Shown here: positions 7,695 to 16,565 of the stretch, piece by piece | Position numbering within the stretch: position 1 is the first letter of the stretch | Layout: the number at the start of each line of letters is the position of its first letter | Origin: Alphaproteobacteria bacterium | GTDB lineage: Bacteria > Pseudomonadota > Alphaproteobacteria > JANQMY01 | NCBI GenBank assembly: GCA_028279895.1 | Contig: JANQMY010000300.1 | Coordinates: 1 to 38,915 of the forward strand | Reading direction: 5' to 3' | Length of the DNA stretch: 38,915 nucleotides | Notes under the pieces: model-generated | What the model was told of the DNA's origin: nothing | The model's database searches: none | Seen by the model: only the letters and a program-made list of their open reading frames with translations | Made by a program: the position numbers and the translations under genes

Positions 7695-9391
7695 TTAGAA
7701 CGCCGCAGAAACCGAAAAAAAGTGACGCCAGTCTTTATCGTCTTGGGTAAACGGCACCCGCGTCAGAGGACGGGCAGCCTCATACTTCACGCGCACGGAC
7801 TTGGGAAAGGTAATCCGGAATCCCACGCCCGCCGAAGACAGGGTGTCCTGCCGCCGCTCCGGCGTGGTGTTTTCGTTCCACACCGAGCCCACATCGTAGA
7901 ACCCGAAGAGCTGGGCGAAATCCACCTGCGGCACGGGTGGGTTCGCGCCAAAGCGCAGCTCTGCAAGACCGGAGACGCCATCGTCGCCGGTGATTTCCGA
8001 GTAGTCGAAGGCGCGGCCGATCTGGGCACCGCCCACGCCGAATTCTTCTGACGACAACAGAGCGTCATCGGAAAGCTGTCCGCGTCCGGCCAGATACAAG
8101 CCGAACAAGCGGCCGATATTCTGATAACGGGACAGACGTGCTTCGAATTTCGTAAACGTGCCGTCCGCATCCGGCCGTGACAGCGGCCCGGTGCCGCGCA
8201 CGGAACCGTCGAACAACTTCAAGCCCTGGGAAACTTCCACATAAGCGCTGGTGTTGCCGTTCCAGATCTTGTGCCGGTACAGCAACCCCCCATGAAGGAT
8301 ACGCAAGCGGTCTTCGAACACCATCGCACCCAGTTCTTCTTCTTCGATCCGCCGGGCCTGGAACCCCACTTCGCCGCGCAAGAGCACATTCTTCTTGCGC
8401 AGGAACGGATGAACCAGCTTCACCGACATGCGGCGGCTTTGAATTTCCGTGTCGAAGTCCGCAAGCGATGCGCCCGCATCGACCCGCGACACGGCCCCAT
8501 AAAGAACCATCGTCGTCCCCCACCGGTTGAACGGCACCGCATAAGACATTTCACCGAAGATCAGCTCTTGGGGCTCCCCGGGGATCGTGAAAACACCGGC
8601 GGAGAGCTGATCCCCGGTCCACAAAACGGAGTTTGCCGCCCCCCTAAGATAGGACTGGATTTCGCCCGCTTCCGCCGTTCCCCGGTTGTCGATAAACAGG
8701 CTACCTTCAAACGCGTCCATCTCCACGACGGCCACCAGCCGGTGGGCAGCCAAAAATCATCGAGATCCGGTTCCAGGCGTGTGCTCACAAGCTTGACGCC
8801 ACTTAACTCGTTGACGCGCAAGAGCGCTTTTTCCAAGGCCGAAAGCTTCAGGGGGCGCTGCTCCGACACCCGGCCGAGCAGCTTCTCGACACGCGGCGGC
8901 ACGGGATTGTCGAATGCCACGTCGGAAACATAGCCTTCGACCACCTGAATCCTGACCACGCCCCCCGACACTTGCTGCGGCGGCACCACGGCACGGGAAA
9001 GGAAGTAGCCGTTGTCGCGATAAAAACCGGTGATGCGCTCCGCTATGAGCGCAAGATCGCTTGTGGTGATCCTACGGGCCAAGAACTCTTCATAAAAAGG
9101 CGCAAAGTCTTCGGGCAAAAAGACAGACGAGCCGACAACGGAAACCGACGCAAGGACGAGAGATTCCTCGGTGATCGCCGCATCCGCCTCATCTTCCACA
9201 TCGGGCACCGGCAAGGGCCTGTCTTCGATTCCACGTTCAAGCGACCGATCAAGAGGCAAACGCCGTTCGACATCTTCAAGGCTTTGTGCGTAAGCGGAAG
9301 AAAAAGCCAATTGCGCAAACAACAGGTGCGTCGCAAAAACTCTCACAGCCCAAACCCCACTTTGATTAACCTTAGCGCGCGCAACAACCAT
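7695..9391 (-). pseudogene. Two-partner secretion outer-membrane transporter (ShlB/FhaC/HecB family), frameshifted
   Basis: Two frames together make one transporter of about 565 residues. The first (from 9391) has a signal peptide (RVFATHLLFAQLAFSSAYAQ), a charged linker, and a POTRA_2 domain (residues about 78-165, ending GGVVRIQVVEGYVSDVAF). The second, ending at 7695, has the 16-strand-type beta barrel with terminal aromatic residue (FFSVSAAF). They join at an A5 run on the plus strand (8752-8756). One extra base there restores DDFLAAHRLVAVVEMDAF and continuity into a normal DN-G barrel start. As written, the protein stops making sense after the POTRA domain. Such proteins export large TpsA exoproteins, and no TpsA is in the window. 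GTG at 9346 is an alternative start. It diverges from the FecR gene. Confidence 0.85.
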
Positions 9392-9627
9392 TCACTGATG
9401 GAATTGCCTGCGGTTCCCGCCTTGCGCGCAAGATACGGCATTATTCCTAAATCAAGTCTGAACCTTCTCCCGTTTTTCGTGCGCTTATTTATACAGGTAC
9501 ACGGATCAATTTACTATTGATAAACAAGATTTAATTAGTCTGAACGATGTACAGGCATCCTATGCGGGCGATTAACTCGATGTCGAGTTTTTGCTCTGCT
9601 TGCTGAGTATCTTGGGGGGCTATCGTG

Positions 9628-10782
9628 ATGCGTCACGTCTTTCTTTCGGCAATTGTCTTTCTAGCGTTTTCTTTACTACCCGGCATGCACGCCCAGGCAT
9701 CCGACGGCCATTGGACCGTTGTGGAGGTGTCCGGCGCAGCCCGCGTCACCGAAAACTTCCTTACACCGAAGCTCGTGTCGGCTCGGCACGTGCTGGCGCC
9801 GGGCGCAACGCTCACAACCGGCGGCGACGGGCGTATCACATTGGTGCGCGGCGATCAGGAAATTGTCGTCGGGCCGAACACGCGCATGGCCCTGCCGGCG
9901 CAAGAAACCCAAGGCCTTACCCGCATTCTGCAAGACATGGGCACCATGCTCTATAAGGTCGACAAAAAACCGAACAAGCATTTCAAGGTGGAAACACCCT
10001 ACCTGGCCGCTGTGGTGAAAGGCACCATGTTTACCGTTACGGCCAACGCTGACATTCATGCCGTCCATGTTTCCGAAGGCCTGGTCGAAGTATCGACGCC
10101 CAACGGGAACATGACCGGCATGGTCGAGGCCGGTTCGTCGGCCCGCGTTTCGACCAAGCGGCCGGATCGACTGCAGATCGATACGCCGGGCGCCGGCCCT
10201 ACTCAACGCAGCGGCAAGACGCCGGGCAGTGCGCCGGCCCCATCCGGGTTTGCCGACGACTTGGAGCGCGCAGACTTGTCCAATGACATCGACACGCCCT
10301 CAATCACCGCCGAAGCCTCCCCGGCCGATTTCGAATTCGAGCTGGAAGATTCGGGACGCGGCTTTGTTATCGAAACCGAAATCGACTCCGGCCCCCTCAA
10401 TATGGCCGAGCTGACCGACGGTTTGGTCCAAGGTCCGGAGGGTTTGTCTGAAAATCAGCTCGGCGACATCGACGATCTGCGAGACAGCGACGACGATTTC
10501 GACGCCGATGACAACGGCAACGGCAATGACGACGACATCTCGGGATCGGGCGGGTTTACCACCAGCACCGCATCGGCAGGCGCCAGCGCCGGAGACGGTG
10601 CAGCGGTATCCTCCATTTCAAGTGCCGTGTCCAACATCGCCACAACCATTGCCAGCAACCCCAATACGGGCGGCAATGGTAATGGCAACGGCAATCCCGG
10701 CAACGACCTGGATCTCGACCTCGACGACCTAGACGACATGGACGACATAGACGATGACGGCCCTGAAGTCGAAGATGACTAG
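9628..10782 (+). CDS. Secreted FecR-domain protein with acidic low-complexity tail
   Basis: A protein of 384 residues. It has an N-terminal signal peptide ending at HAQA, then a FecR domain (about residues 30-175) with the hallmark VETPYLAAVVKGTMFTV segment. The last 200 residues are disordered and Ser/Thr/Pro/Asp-rich, ending in an Asp-Leu/Asn-Gly repetitive tail (DLDLDLDDLDDMDDIDDD) that could bind calcium. It is not the classical sigma-regulator FecR, since there is no cytoplasmic N-terminal anti-sigma region or TM helix. It resembles the exported FecR-domain proteins that sit beside CHASE2 sensors. GGGGGG lies eight bases before ATG 9628; GTG 9625 is the alternative. The histidine kinase starts 49 bases downstream, so they are probably co-transcribed. 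Confidence 0.88.
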   Translation: MRHVFLSAIVFLAFSLLPGMHAQASDGHWTVVEVSGAARVTENFLTPKLVSARHVLAPGATLTTGGDGRITLVRGDQEIVVGPNTRMALPAQETQGLTRILQDMGTMLYKVDKKPNKHFKVETPYLAAVVKGTMFTVTANADIHAVHVSEGLVEVSTPNGNMTGMVEAGSSARVSTKRPDRLQIDTPGAGPTQRSGKTPGSAPAPSGFADDLERADLSNDIDTPSITAEASPADFEFELEDSGRGFVIETEIDSGPLNMAELTDGLVQGPEGLSENQLGDIDDLRDSDDDFDADDNGNGNDDDISGSGGFTTSTASAGASAGDGAAVSSISSAVSNIATTIASNPNTGGNGNGNGNPGNDLDLDLDDLDDMDDIDDDGPEVEDD

Positions 10783-10831
10783 AATGATGGCGTCGTGCAA
10801 CGGCAAGACGCCCTAGCCGGCACATCACAAG

Positions 10832-13180
10832 ATGGCCTCGGGGGTGGCTGATACGGACAAAGTCCGGTCCTTAAGCGGCGCGGTTGCAGCCTTGCGGTCG
10901 CGGCTGATCCCGTCCGCCACTTTGTTCGTCATTCTCTGGGCCCTTTCAAGCAGCGGTTTCTTGGCACCGCTCGAGCGCGAGCTTAGTGATCAACGGTTCG
11001 GCTGGATTACCCGATCGGCAACCGACAGCATCACAGTCGTCACCATCGACAGCCAAAGCCTGAAACAGTTGGACCAGTGGCCCTGGCCGCGGGAGCATTA
11101 CGCCCGGGCCATCGACTGGCTGCGGACGGCGGGTGCTCGGCTCATCCTGTTCGACGTGAACTTCAGCGGCCGGTCTACACCTTCCGGCGATGCGGCCCTG
11201 GCGGACGCGATTTCCCGCGCCGATGGCACGGTCGTGCTGCCAACATTTCTGCAGCCCTTTACCGGGCGGTCGAGAGACAGAGAATTTGTCGAGACTCGGC
11301 CCAATGTGGCGTTTCAGGACAATGCAGTTTTCGCCAGCGTGAATTTCATTCCCGAGGCGAACGGGCAAGTGCGCCGCGCCTATTACGGATTTTCAGTCGC
11401 GGACGCCTACAGACAGTCCGTACACGCACTGTTGGCGGGCACCCCGTACGGCGCCACGGACTCGTTTTGGATCGATTTCGGCATTCAAGCGTCCACCATC
11501 GAGCGCATTTCCTTTTGGGATGTGCTGAACGGCACGTTCGACCCTGACCTCGTCAAGGACCGTCATATCTTGATCGGCGCAACGGCGCTTGAATTGGGCG
11601 ACCAGTTTGCCGCCCCCGTCTACGTCCTGATGCCGGGCGTGATCATTCACGCTCTGAGCTATGAAAGCATTGTCCAAGGCCGCACCTTGGTGAAACCCCG
11701 CCCAGCGCTGTCCTTAGCAGCCGCCTTTTTTGTCATCCTCCTGTTATGTCAACCCAGCCGTCGCTGTACATGGCGCGCCAGCATGGCGACCCATTTCATC
11801 GTCTTTAACGTGACGATTTTCGTTCCCGTGCTGTTGCAGATCTATGCACCGATCAGCCTACAGACGGCTTCTATTTTGACCGCTCAACTGTTATGCATCC
11901 TCTACCGGCTTGGGTTTGAAGCCGAGCAGCGGGCCCTTGATCTCATTACGGCACAGCGTGCCGCCGCACGCCAGCAGGCGTTGATGGCACGCGTTGTCCA
12001 GGATAGTTCCGACGGCATTGTTGTCACCGACGCCTCCGGCAAGGTGGTCATGAGCAACGACCAGGCTGCCACCCTTTTAGAAGTTTCCGACAGCGATTTG
12101 AACGGCCGGGATCTCGCAACGATCGTACCGGGTTTTCCAAGGCATGACGGGGCAGCGCTGCGGGACGAAACCCATGAGGAGCAGCACATCCATCCCATTT
12201 CCAGCGAATTCATAGTTCCCCATGACGGTGGCGAACGAGTACTCGAAATTGTTGGCAACGCTATTCAAAGTCCACCATCCGCGCGCGGCAATGCGGCAGG
12301 CGACACCGTCGAAACGCTTCACCATTACTCCCTTCGGAATGTGACGGCCCGGAAACGGCTGGAGGCAGCCGAGAAGGAAGCCAAGGACGCCGCCATCCAA
12401 GCCAGTGAGGCGAAGACTCAGTTGATCGCCAATATGAGCCACGAACTGCGCACGCCGTTGAATGCGATCATCGGCTTTTCCGAAATCTACGAGCACCAAT
12501 TGTTCGGCCCGATCGAAAACGACAAATATCTCGATTATGCGCGCGACATTCGGGCAAGCGGTCAGAGATTGCTGGGCGTGGTGAACGACATCTTGGAAGT
12601 GTCGCGGCTCGATTCCGACGAGGTCGAGCTGGACCCAAGCGAAGTGGACCTCCAAGAACTGGTGACGGGCTGCCTGGTCCATTTCCGCGAACAAATCTCC
12701 GCATCGCCCAGGACCGTGACCGTGGAAAATCTGGGACACCTGCCCAATGTGCGCGCCGACTACCGCCTCTTAAAACAGGTGCTCATTCATCTGTTGTCGA
12801 ACGCATTGAAGTTTACCGCCGACGGCGGAAACATCACCGTATCGGCAGACATTGCCAGCAGCGATGTGGAAATTTCCGTGGCGGATAGCGGCGTAGGCTG
12901 CGACCCGGCCCTGCTGGACCGGCTGACCGAAGCCTTTTTCCAAGCGGATTCCACCTTGTCCAGAACGCATGAAGGCTCCGGCTTGGGCTTGTTCCTGACC
13001 AAACGCCATGTGGATCTCCATGGTGGGACGCTTCGCTTAACACTGCCGGAGGGGGGCGGTTTCACCGCCAAAGTGCTTTTGCCGGGCGCTGTGCTGGCGC
13101 AGGCCCCAGACTCTGGAGGCAACACACCGTCCACGGACGACCCCGTGGCCGGTGTCGCTTTGCGCGGCACTCGCCTTTAG
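10832..13180 (+). CDS. CHASE2-PAS hybrid-less sensor histidine kinase
   Basis: A protein of 782 residues: TM1 about 28-46, a periplasmic CHASE2 domain about 50-285 (VVTIDSQSLKQLDQWPWPRE, then LILFDVNFS), three further TM helices about 291-358, and a PAS domain about 385-480. HisKA follows with phospho-acceptor H537 (NMSHELRTPLNAIIGF), then HATPase with N-box N657 (LLSNALKFT), G1 box DSGVGCD and G2 box GSGLGLF. All catalytic features look intact. CHASE2 is an extracellular sensory domain of unknown ligand. No response regulator is adjacent in the window, so the partner is elsewhere. Its stop overlaps that of the convergent amidohydrolase by four bases. The neighbouring FecR protein and two-partner transporter suggest it monitors a surface-protein system (inference). 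Confidence 0.95.
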   Translation: MASGVADTDKVRSLSGAVAALRSRLIPSATLFVILWALSSSGFLAPLERELSDQRFGWITRSATDSITVVTIDSQSLKQLDQWPWPREHYARAIDWLRTAGARLILFDVNFSGRSTPSGDAALADAISRADGTVVLPTFLQPFTGRSRDREFVETRPNVAFQDNAVFASVNFIPEANGQVRRAYYGFSVADAYRQSVHALLAGTPYGATDSFWIDFGIQASTIERISFWDVLNGTFDPDLVKDRHILIGATALELGDQFAAPVYVLMPGVIIHALSYESIVQGRTLVKPRPALSLAAAFFVILLLCQPSRRCTWRASMATHFIVFNVTIFVPVLLQIYAPISLQTASILTAQLLCILYRLGFEAEQRALDLITAQRAAARQQALMARVVQDSSDGIVVTDASGKVVMSNDQAATLLEVSDSDLNGRDLATIVPGFPRHDGAALRDETHEEQHIHPISSEFIVPHDGGERVLEIVGNAIQSPPSARGNAAGDTVETLHHYSLRNVTARKRLEAAEKEAKDAAIQASEAKTQLIANMSHELRTPLNAIIGFSEIYEHQLFGPIENDKYLDYARDIRASGQRLLGVVNDILEVSRLDSDEVELDPSEVDLQELVTGCLVHFREQISASPRTVTVENLGHLPNVRADYRLLKQVLIHLLSNALKFTADGGNITVSADIASSDVEISVADSGVGCDPALLDRLTEAFFQADSTLSRTHEGSGLGLFLTKRHVDLHGGTLRLTLPEGGGFTAKVLLPGAVLAQAPDSGGNTPSTDDPVAGVALRGTRL

Positions 13181-15363
13181 GGCATCGCAAAAGGTTCTTC
13201 CGCGACAAACCGATTGAGCACATTGGTCGTCAGCATGGCTACATTGTTATCGTAGCCGTTGTGACACAGCGAACCGGCCCAAGCGATCGACCCGGTGGAA
13301 AAAACCGCACCGGCGGACGGTGTTTCAAAGAACGTAAGATCGGCGCGAACATTTTTGTCGGGCCTCAGCGGCTGGGTGGACAGAAATTCTTCTTTCACCC
13401 GCAACATGTCGGGTGGCATGTTGCCGGCACTTGCCACCACCAGCGCGTGAGACGGAGACCCTAGGCGTTCGTCATAGCGGTCGATCTCTTCCCCACCGGC
13501 GGCTCCACCGCGCAATCCGAAATCGCCGATGACCTTGTCCGGCACACCGTCGAACATAAATGCCACACGCGGATCGTCGGCGGCATCGGTACGCAGATAG
13601 GGCCGAGAATCTTGAAAGCCTTGTGCCGCAAACCCGACGCCCACCAATTGATTGGGCGGCGGACGGTTCCGGCGCCACAGCCCGCCATATTGGCCGTCAA
13701 AGGCTTGATAATACTCGCACGGTTCGGCGATCCAGGCGCGTGTGCCATCTTCCGCACGGCGCACTTCCATAGCACCCGGCCAGGCATCACTAAATGCAAC
13801 CCGCCAATAGAAGCCGTTGCCGCCCATATACATTAACCGCCCGCCCCGGGCGAGATAGGCCTCGAAGCTGTCGAACATCTCGGTCGACAAATATTCCGGA
13901 TGGGTACCCGTGACCAATGTGCGATACCCGTCGAGCAACGACACGCCTTCACGATGAATATCGTGATCGGTGATCACGTCATAGTCCCACCCACCTTGTT
14001 CCAGCCAATGGAGGATTGCGGTGTCCGCGTTAAACGACCACATGCGTACATCGGGGCGCAGATTCATGATCGGACGCAGGTAGGACGAATAATGAATACC
14101 GCTTTTATCCGTATGCTCATCATAATGAGAGAAGCCGAATGCGGGCACATCCATCAGCATTTGCATTTCCGGCGTCAAGTTCAGATCACGCCCGTAAAGC
14201 ACACGCTGCAGCCGCATGGTGATGGTTTCGTTGGCATACGCTAGATATGTTGCGGTGGAGGCGATGAAGCCCACGGGCGCCTTCTTTGCAGTACGTTCCG
14301 GAATGACGAAGACAGTCACATAGTCGGTCTCGTCGCCTTTTCGCAAACACGCCGCATAAGCGCCGCTGCGCGTACCTGCCGGGACGGTCCAACTGAAAGA
14401 CGGCGCCCACCCCATGTCGTACATGTCGTCGTCATGAAAATGGACCGCGCCATATTCCTGTGGGGCGGCCTTCCAGTCCTGAGCCTCGCCCGTCCAGCGA
14501 AACCCGGCGACGGCACCTGTGGGCAGGTTTTTAAAGCGGCCCGTCAGATTGTTCGGCGACAGGTCCAAAAAGGTGTCGGCACCTATGCCGGTCGAAAAAT
14601 CCCAAAAGCCCACAATATCCGGATCTGTGGCCTGGGGATCCGCCTGTTTAATCCGGTTGACCACGGCGTCTTCGGTCAGTGCGGTCCCCATCAGGCGCGG
14701 AGAATCGATCCGGCCATTGAAATGATGCACCGTGGACATGTCGTCGCCAATCGCGGCGAAGGCGGTTTGATCCGGAACGAAGGGCGCGAGATCCAACGAG
14801 TCCACCGATACGGCATCACGGGCGAGCGGTGCCCCGTCCGCGGCGCCGACCGGCAACGGCACCTGGAACAAGCGCATAGACTTTGCACCGCTGTCATAGG
14901 ACAGGCCCACAAAGCTCCAGCGGCCGACAGGAAGCGGCTGGTCCAGCGCCGGCATCCCTTTGTCCATCAGCGCCGCCAGATGGCCGGCCGCGTTCACGAC
15001 AAGGCTGACACCACCCGCATTGCCAGCCGTACCCATGATCGCTTGGATCTGACCGTTGATCAGTGTGGGAAACACAGCACATCCGAAGGAAAAGTTCGGG
15101 AGCGGCGCCACCGCCCCTTCCGCTTCGATAAACGCGCACGACCCGCAGTTTATCGGCTGCACCTGTCCGTCGTACCGCCCCGCAAAAGGCACCGCGACCT
15201 CTTCCAAGATCAGGCCGGGCGACCCTTCCTCGCGGCTGCCATGCACAATGCGCACCAGATCCGCCTCAAAAGGCGCACCGTCGGCGCTGTGCACCATGAA
15301 CCGTACGGTATCGCCGGGCCGTACACTGATTTTATCGCGGTATCCTGCCAGTGTTTTTTTCAT
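13177..15363 (-). CDS. N,N-dimethylformamidase large-subunit-like amidohydrolase
   Basis: A 728-residue protein resembling the large subunit of dimethylformamidase throughout: N-terminal beta domain (SVRPGDTVRFMVHS, LVRIVHG), a LamG/concanavalin-like domain about 85-310 (HHFNGRIDSPRLMG), and a C-terminal amidohydrolase domain with a GATase-like core (LLDGYRTLVTGTHPEYLS, RGGRLMYMGGNGFYW). The known enzyme has mononuclear iron held by two Tyr and one Glu. From memory these are Y399, Y440 and E521 in Paracoccus. Y373, Y414 and E490 here have the same 41-residue Tyr-Tyr spacing and lie in equivalent motifs (inference). The small subunit of the classical enzyme is not found nearby. It starts 12 bases after the dehalogenase stop, so the two form one unit. 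The substrate may not be DMF. Confidence 0.85.
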   Translation of the reverse strand: MKKTLAGYRDKISVRPGDTVRFMVHSADGAPFEADLVRIVHGSREEGSPGLILEEVAVPFAGRYDGQVQPINCGSCAFIEAEGAVAPLPNFSFGCAVFPTLINGQIQAIMGTAGNAGGVSLVVNAAGHLAALMDKGMPALDQPLPVGRWSFVGLSYDSGAKSMRLFQVPLPVGAADGAPLARDAVSVDSLDLAPFVPDQTAFAAIGDDMSTVHHFNGRIDSPRLMGTALTEDAVVNRIKQADPQATDPDIVGFWDFSTGIGADTFLDLSPNNLTGRFKNLPTGAVAGFRWTGEAQDWKAAPQEYGAVHFHDDDMYDMGWAPSFSWTVPAGTRSGAYAACLRKGDETDYVTVFVIPERTAKKAPVGFIASTATYLAYANETITMRLQRVLYGRDLNLTPEMQMLMDVPAFGFSHYDEHTDKSGIHYSSYLRPIMNLRPDVRMWSFNADTAILHWLEQGGWDYDVITDHDIHREGVSLLDGYRTLVTGTHPEYLSTEMFDSFEAYLARGGRLMYMGGNGFYWRVAFSDAWPGAMEVRRAEDGTRAWIAEPCEYYQAFDGQYGGLWRRNRPPPNQLVGVGFAAQGFQDSRPYLRTDAADDPRVAFMFDGVPDKVIGDFGLRGGAAGGEEIDRYDERLGSPSHALVVASAGNMPPDMLRVKEEFLSTQPLRPDKNVRADLTFFETPSAGAVFSTGSIAWAGSLCHNGYDNNVAMLTTNVLNRFVAEEPFAMP

Positions 15364-15375
15364 GGCCCGCGCTCG

Positions 15376-16302
15376 TTACCCTCCACGCGACCGTTTCAGG
15401 AAAATCTCCACCACTTCTTCGCCTGCATCCTCTTGGACGAAATGCCCCGCATTCGGAATAGAATCGAAACTGGCCCCGGGAATCATGGATGCCCATTTCT
15501 GCCCCCAGGCCACATTAAAGACCTGATCGTCCGCCCCGAAAATCACATGTGCCGGCAGGCCCAGTTCGGGCAGCCTTTTGAAACACCGTTCCTGTTGGTC
15601 CGCATTTCCGGCCTCGGGCTCCCAGTTGGGGATGCACCACGGGAAACGGCGTGCCCCGGCTTTCGATTTGCCGGCATGGGCGAAAGGCGCTTCGTAGGCC
15701 GCGACAATGGCCGCCGGATCGCCCACCTGCCGCGACCGGGCAAAGGACATAATCTTGCCGCAGGGGAAGTCGCCATCGGTCATAATCAGCCAAAACGGAT
15801 TCGTGGCATTGTCCCGCCACTGACGAATACCGTCGCTGTATTCCATTTCCTGATGATGGAGCCAGGTGTTCAAGATGACCAGCCGCGAGAACCGCTCCGG
15901 CATGTCGACGACTTGCCGCAACCCGATGGGACCGCCCCAATCCTGCACAAAGATGGTGATGTCGTTCAGGTCGAGCGCCGTGATAAGATGGGTCATGCTT
16001 TCGCAATGGCGTTCGATCACATACCAGTTATCGTCGATCACCTTGTCGCTGCGCCCGAAGCCGATGTAGTCCGGCGCAATGCACCGATACCCCGCGGCAA
16101 GAAGCGGCGGGATCATTTTGCGGTACAGATAGGCCCAATCCGGCTCGCCATGCATCAACAGGGCAATAGGCGCGTCCTTCGGACCCTCATCCACATAATG
16201 CAGGCGCAAACCGTTCCATTCCACATAGTTCGGCGCATAAGGAAAATCGGGCAGGTCCTCGAAGTTCTCGTCTGGTGTGCGGACGAAATCCGGTGTGGCC
16301 AT
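15376..16302 (-). CDS. Haloalkane dehalogenase (HLD-I-like alpha/beta hydrolase)
   Basis: A 308-residue alpha/beta hydrolase with the HLD signature: N-terminal RTPDENFEDLPDFPYAPNYVE, oxyanion/halide segment HGEPDWAYLYRKM (E53 or nearby), nucleophile D121 followed by the halide-binding W122 (VQDWGG), catalytic acid at D258/D259 (FGADDQVF) and H287 (AGHFVQED). GFGRSDK also matches. The enzyme would hydrolyse C-halogen bonds to alcohols in the cytoplasm. Non-dehalogenating relatives (epoxide hydrolases) exist, but the DWGG nucleophile context favours dehalogenase. GGAAGGAAG precedes the ATG. It is the first gene of a two-gene unit with the dimethylformamidase-like protein. Confidence 0.88.
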   Translation of the reverse strand: MATPDFVRTPDENFEDLPDFPYAPNYVEWNGLRLHYVDEGPKDAPIALLMHGEPDWAYLYRKMIPPLLAAGYRCIAPDYIGFGRSDKVIDDNWYVIERHCESMTHLITALDLNDITIFVQDWGGPIGLRQVVDMPERFSRLVILNTWLHHQEMEYSDGIRQWRDNATNPFWLIMTDGDFPCGKIMSFARSRQVGDPAAIVAAYEAPFAHAGKSKAGARRFPWCIPNWEPEAGNADQQERCFKRLPELGLPAHVIFGADDQVFNVAWGQKWASMIPGASFDSIPNAGHFVQEDAGEEVVEIFLKRSRGG

Positions 16303-16425
16303 TGTTTCTTCCTTCCATAGGCGATTTTTCCATTGATGAGACGCGTAGACGGCCGGCGAGGCGACCGCCGCCCAACACCTGTCGGCTTTTCATTCTAGTC
16401 ATATTGCATATTTCTGTATCTTTGG

Positions 16426-16455
16426 ACGCAGCGCAAACTCAATCGCTCGGCACGC
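16426..16455 (+). repeat. 30-bp direct repeat, left copy flanking the TIR-NACHT gene
   Basis: This segment (ACGCAGCGCAAACTC, one variable base, ATCGCTCGGCACGC) recurs at 20087-20116 with a single mismatch, in the same orientation, 3661 bases away. The only gene between the copies is the low-GC TIR-NACHT gene. Read in one frame both copies continue with matching residues after the DNA diverges (TQRKLNRSARALPK versus TQRKLHRSARTLPK), so they may be remnants of a duplicated coding segment instead of integration sites. Confidence 0.8.
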
Positions 16456-16550
16456 GCATTGCCGAAAAGCTAAACACTGCCAATTGGGAATTCCGAGAAG
16501 AACCCGCATCTTCTTTGCCGGAATGCTGCGGAGACACTAAACGCCCACCG

Positions 16551-16562
16551 TGAGTTTGCGCT
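16551..16562 (-). repeat. Inverted 12-base partial copy of the flanking repeat
   Basis: TGAGTTTGCGCT is the reverse complement of AGCGCAAACTCA at 16430-16441, and it lies only three bases past the stop codon of the TIR-NACHT gene (16566-16568). The core AGCGCAAACTC therefore occurs three times around this gene: twice direct and once inverted. Confidence 0.7.
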
Positions 16563-16565
16563 CAC

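Noticed and set aside
8750..8760. Programmed -1 frameshift in the two-partner transporter
   Set aside because: The run is only five bases, the A-site pairing after slippage is poor and no stimulatory structure is evident; an indel is simpler.
14434..16320. Long open frame of 628 codons on the plus strand
   Set aside because: It is antisense to the dimethylformamidase-like and dehalogenase genes, whose proteins have clear motifs; it is an effect of GC-rich codon bias.
16303..16565. Classic insertion sequence or integron around the TIR-NACHT gene
   Set aside because: No transposase, integrase, attC-type fold with conserved core or tRNA target is visible; only the repeats remain.
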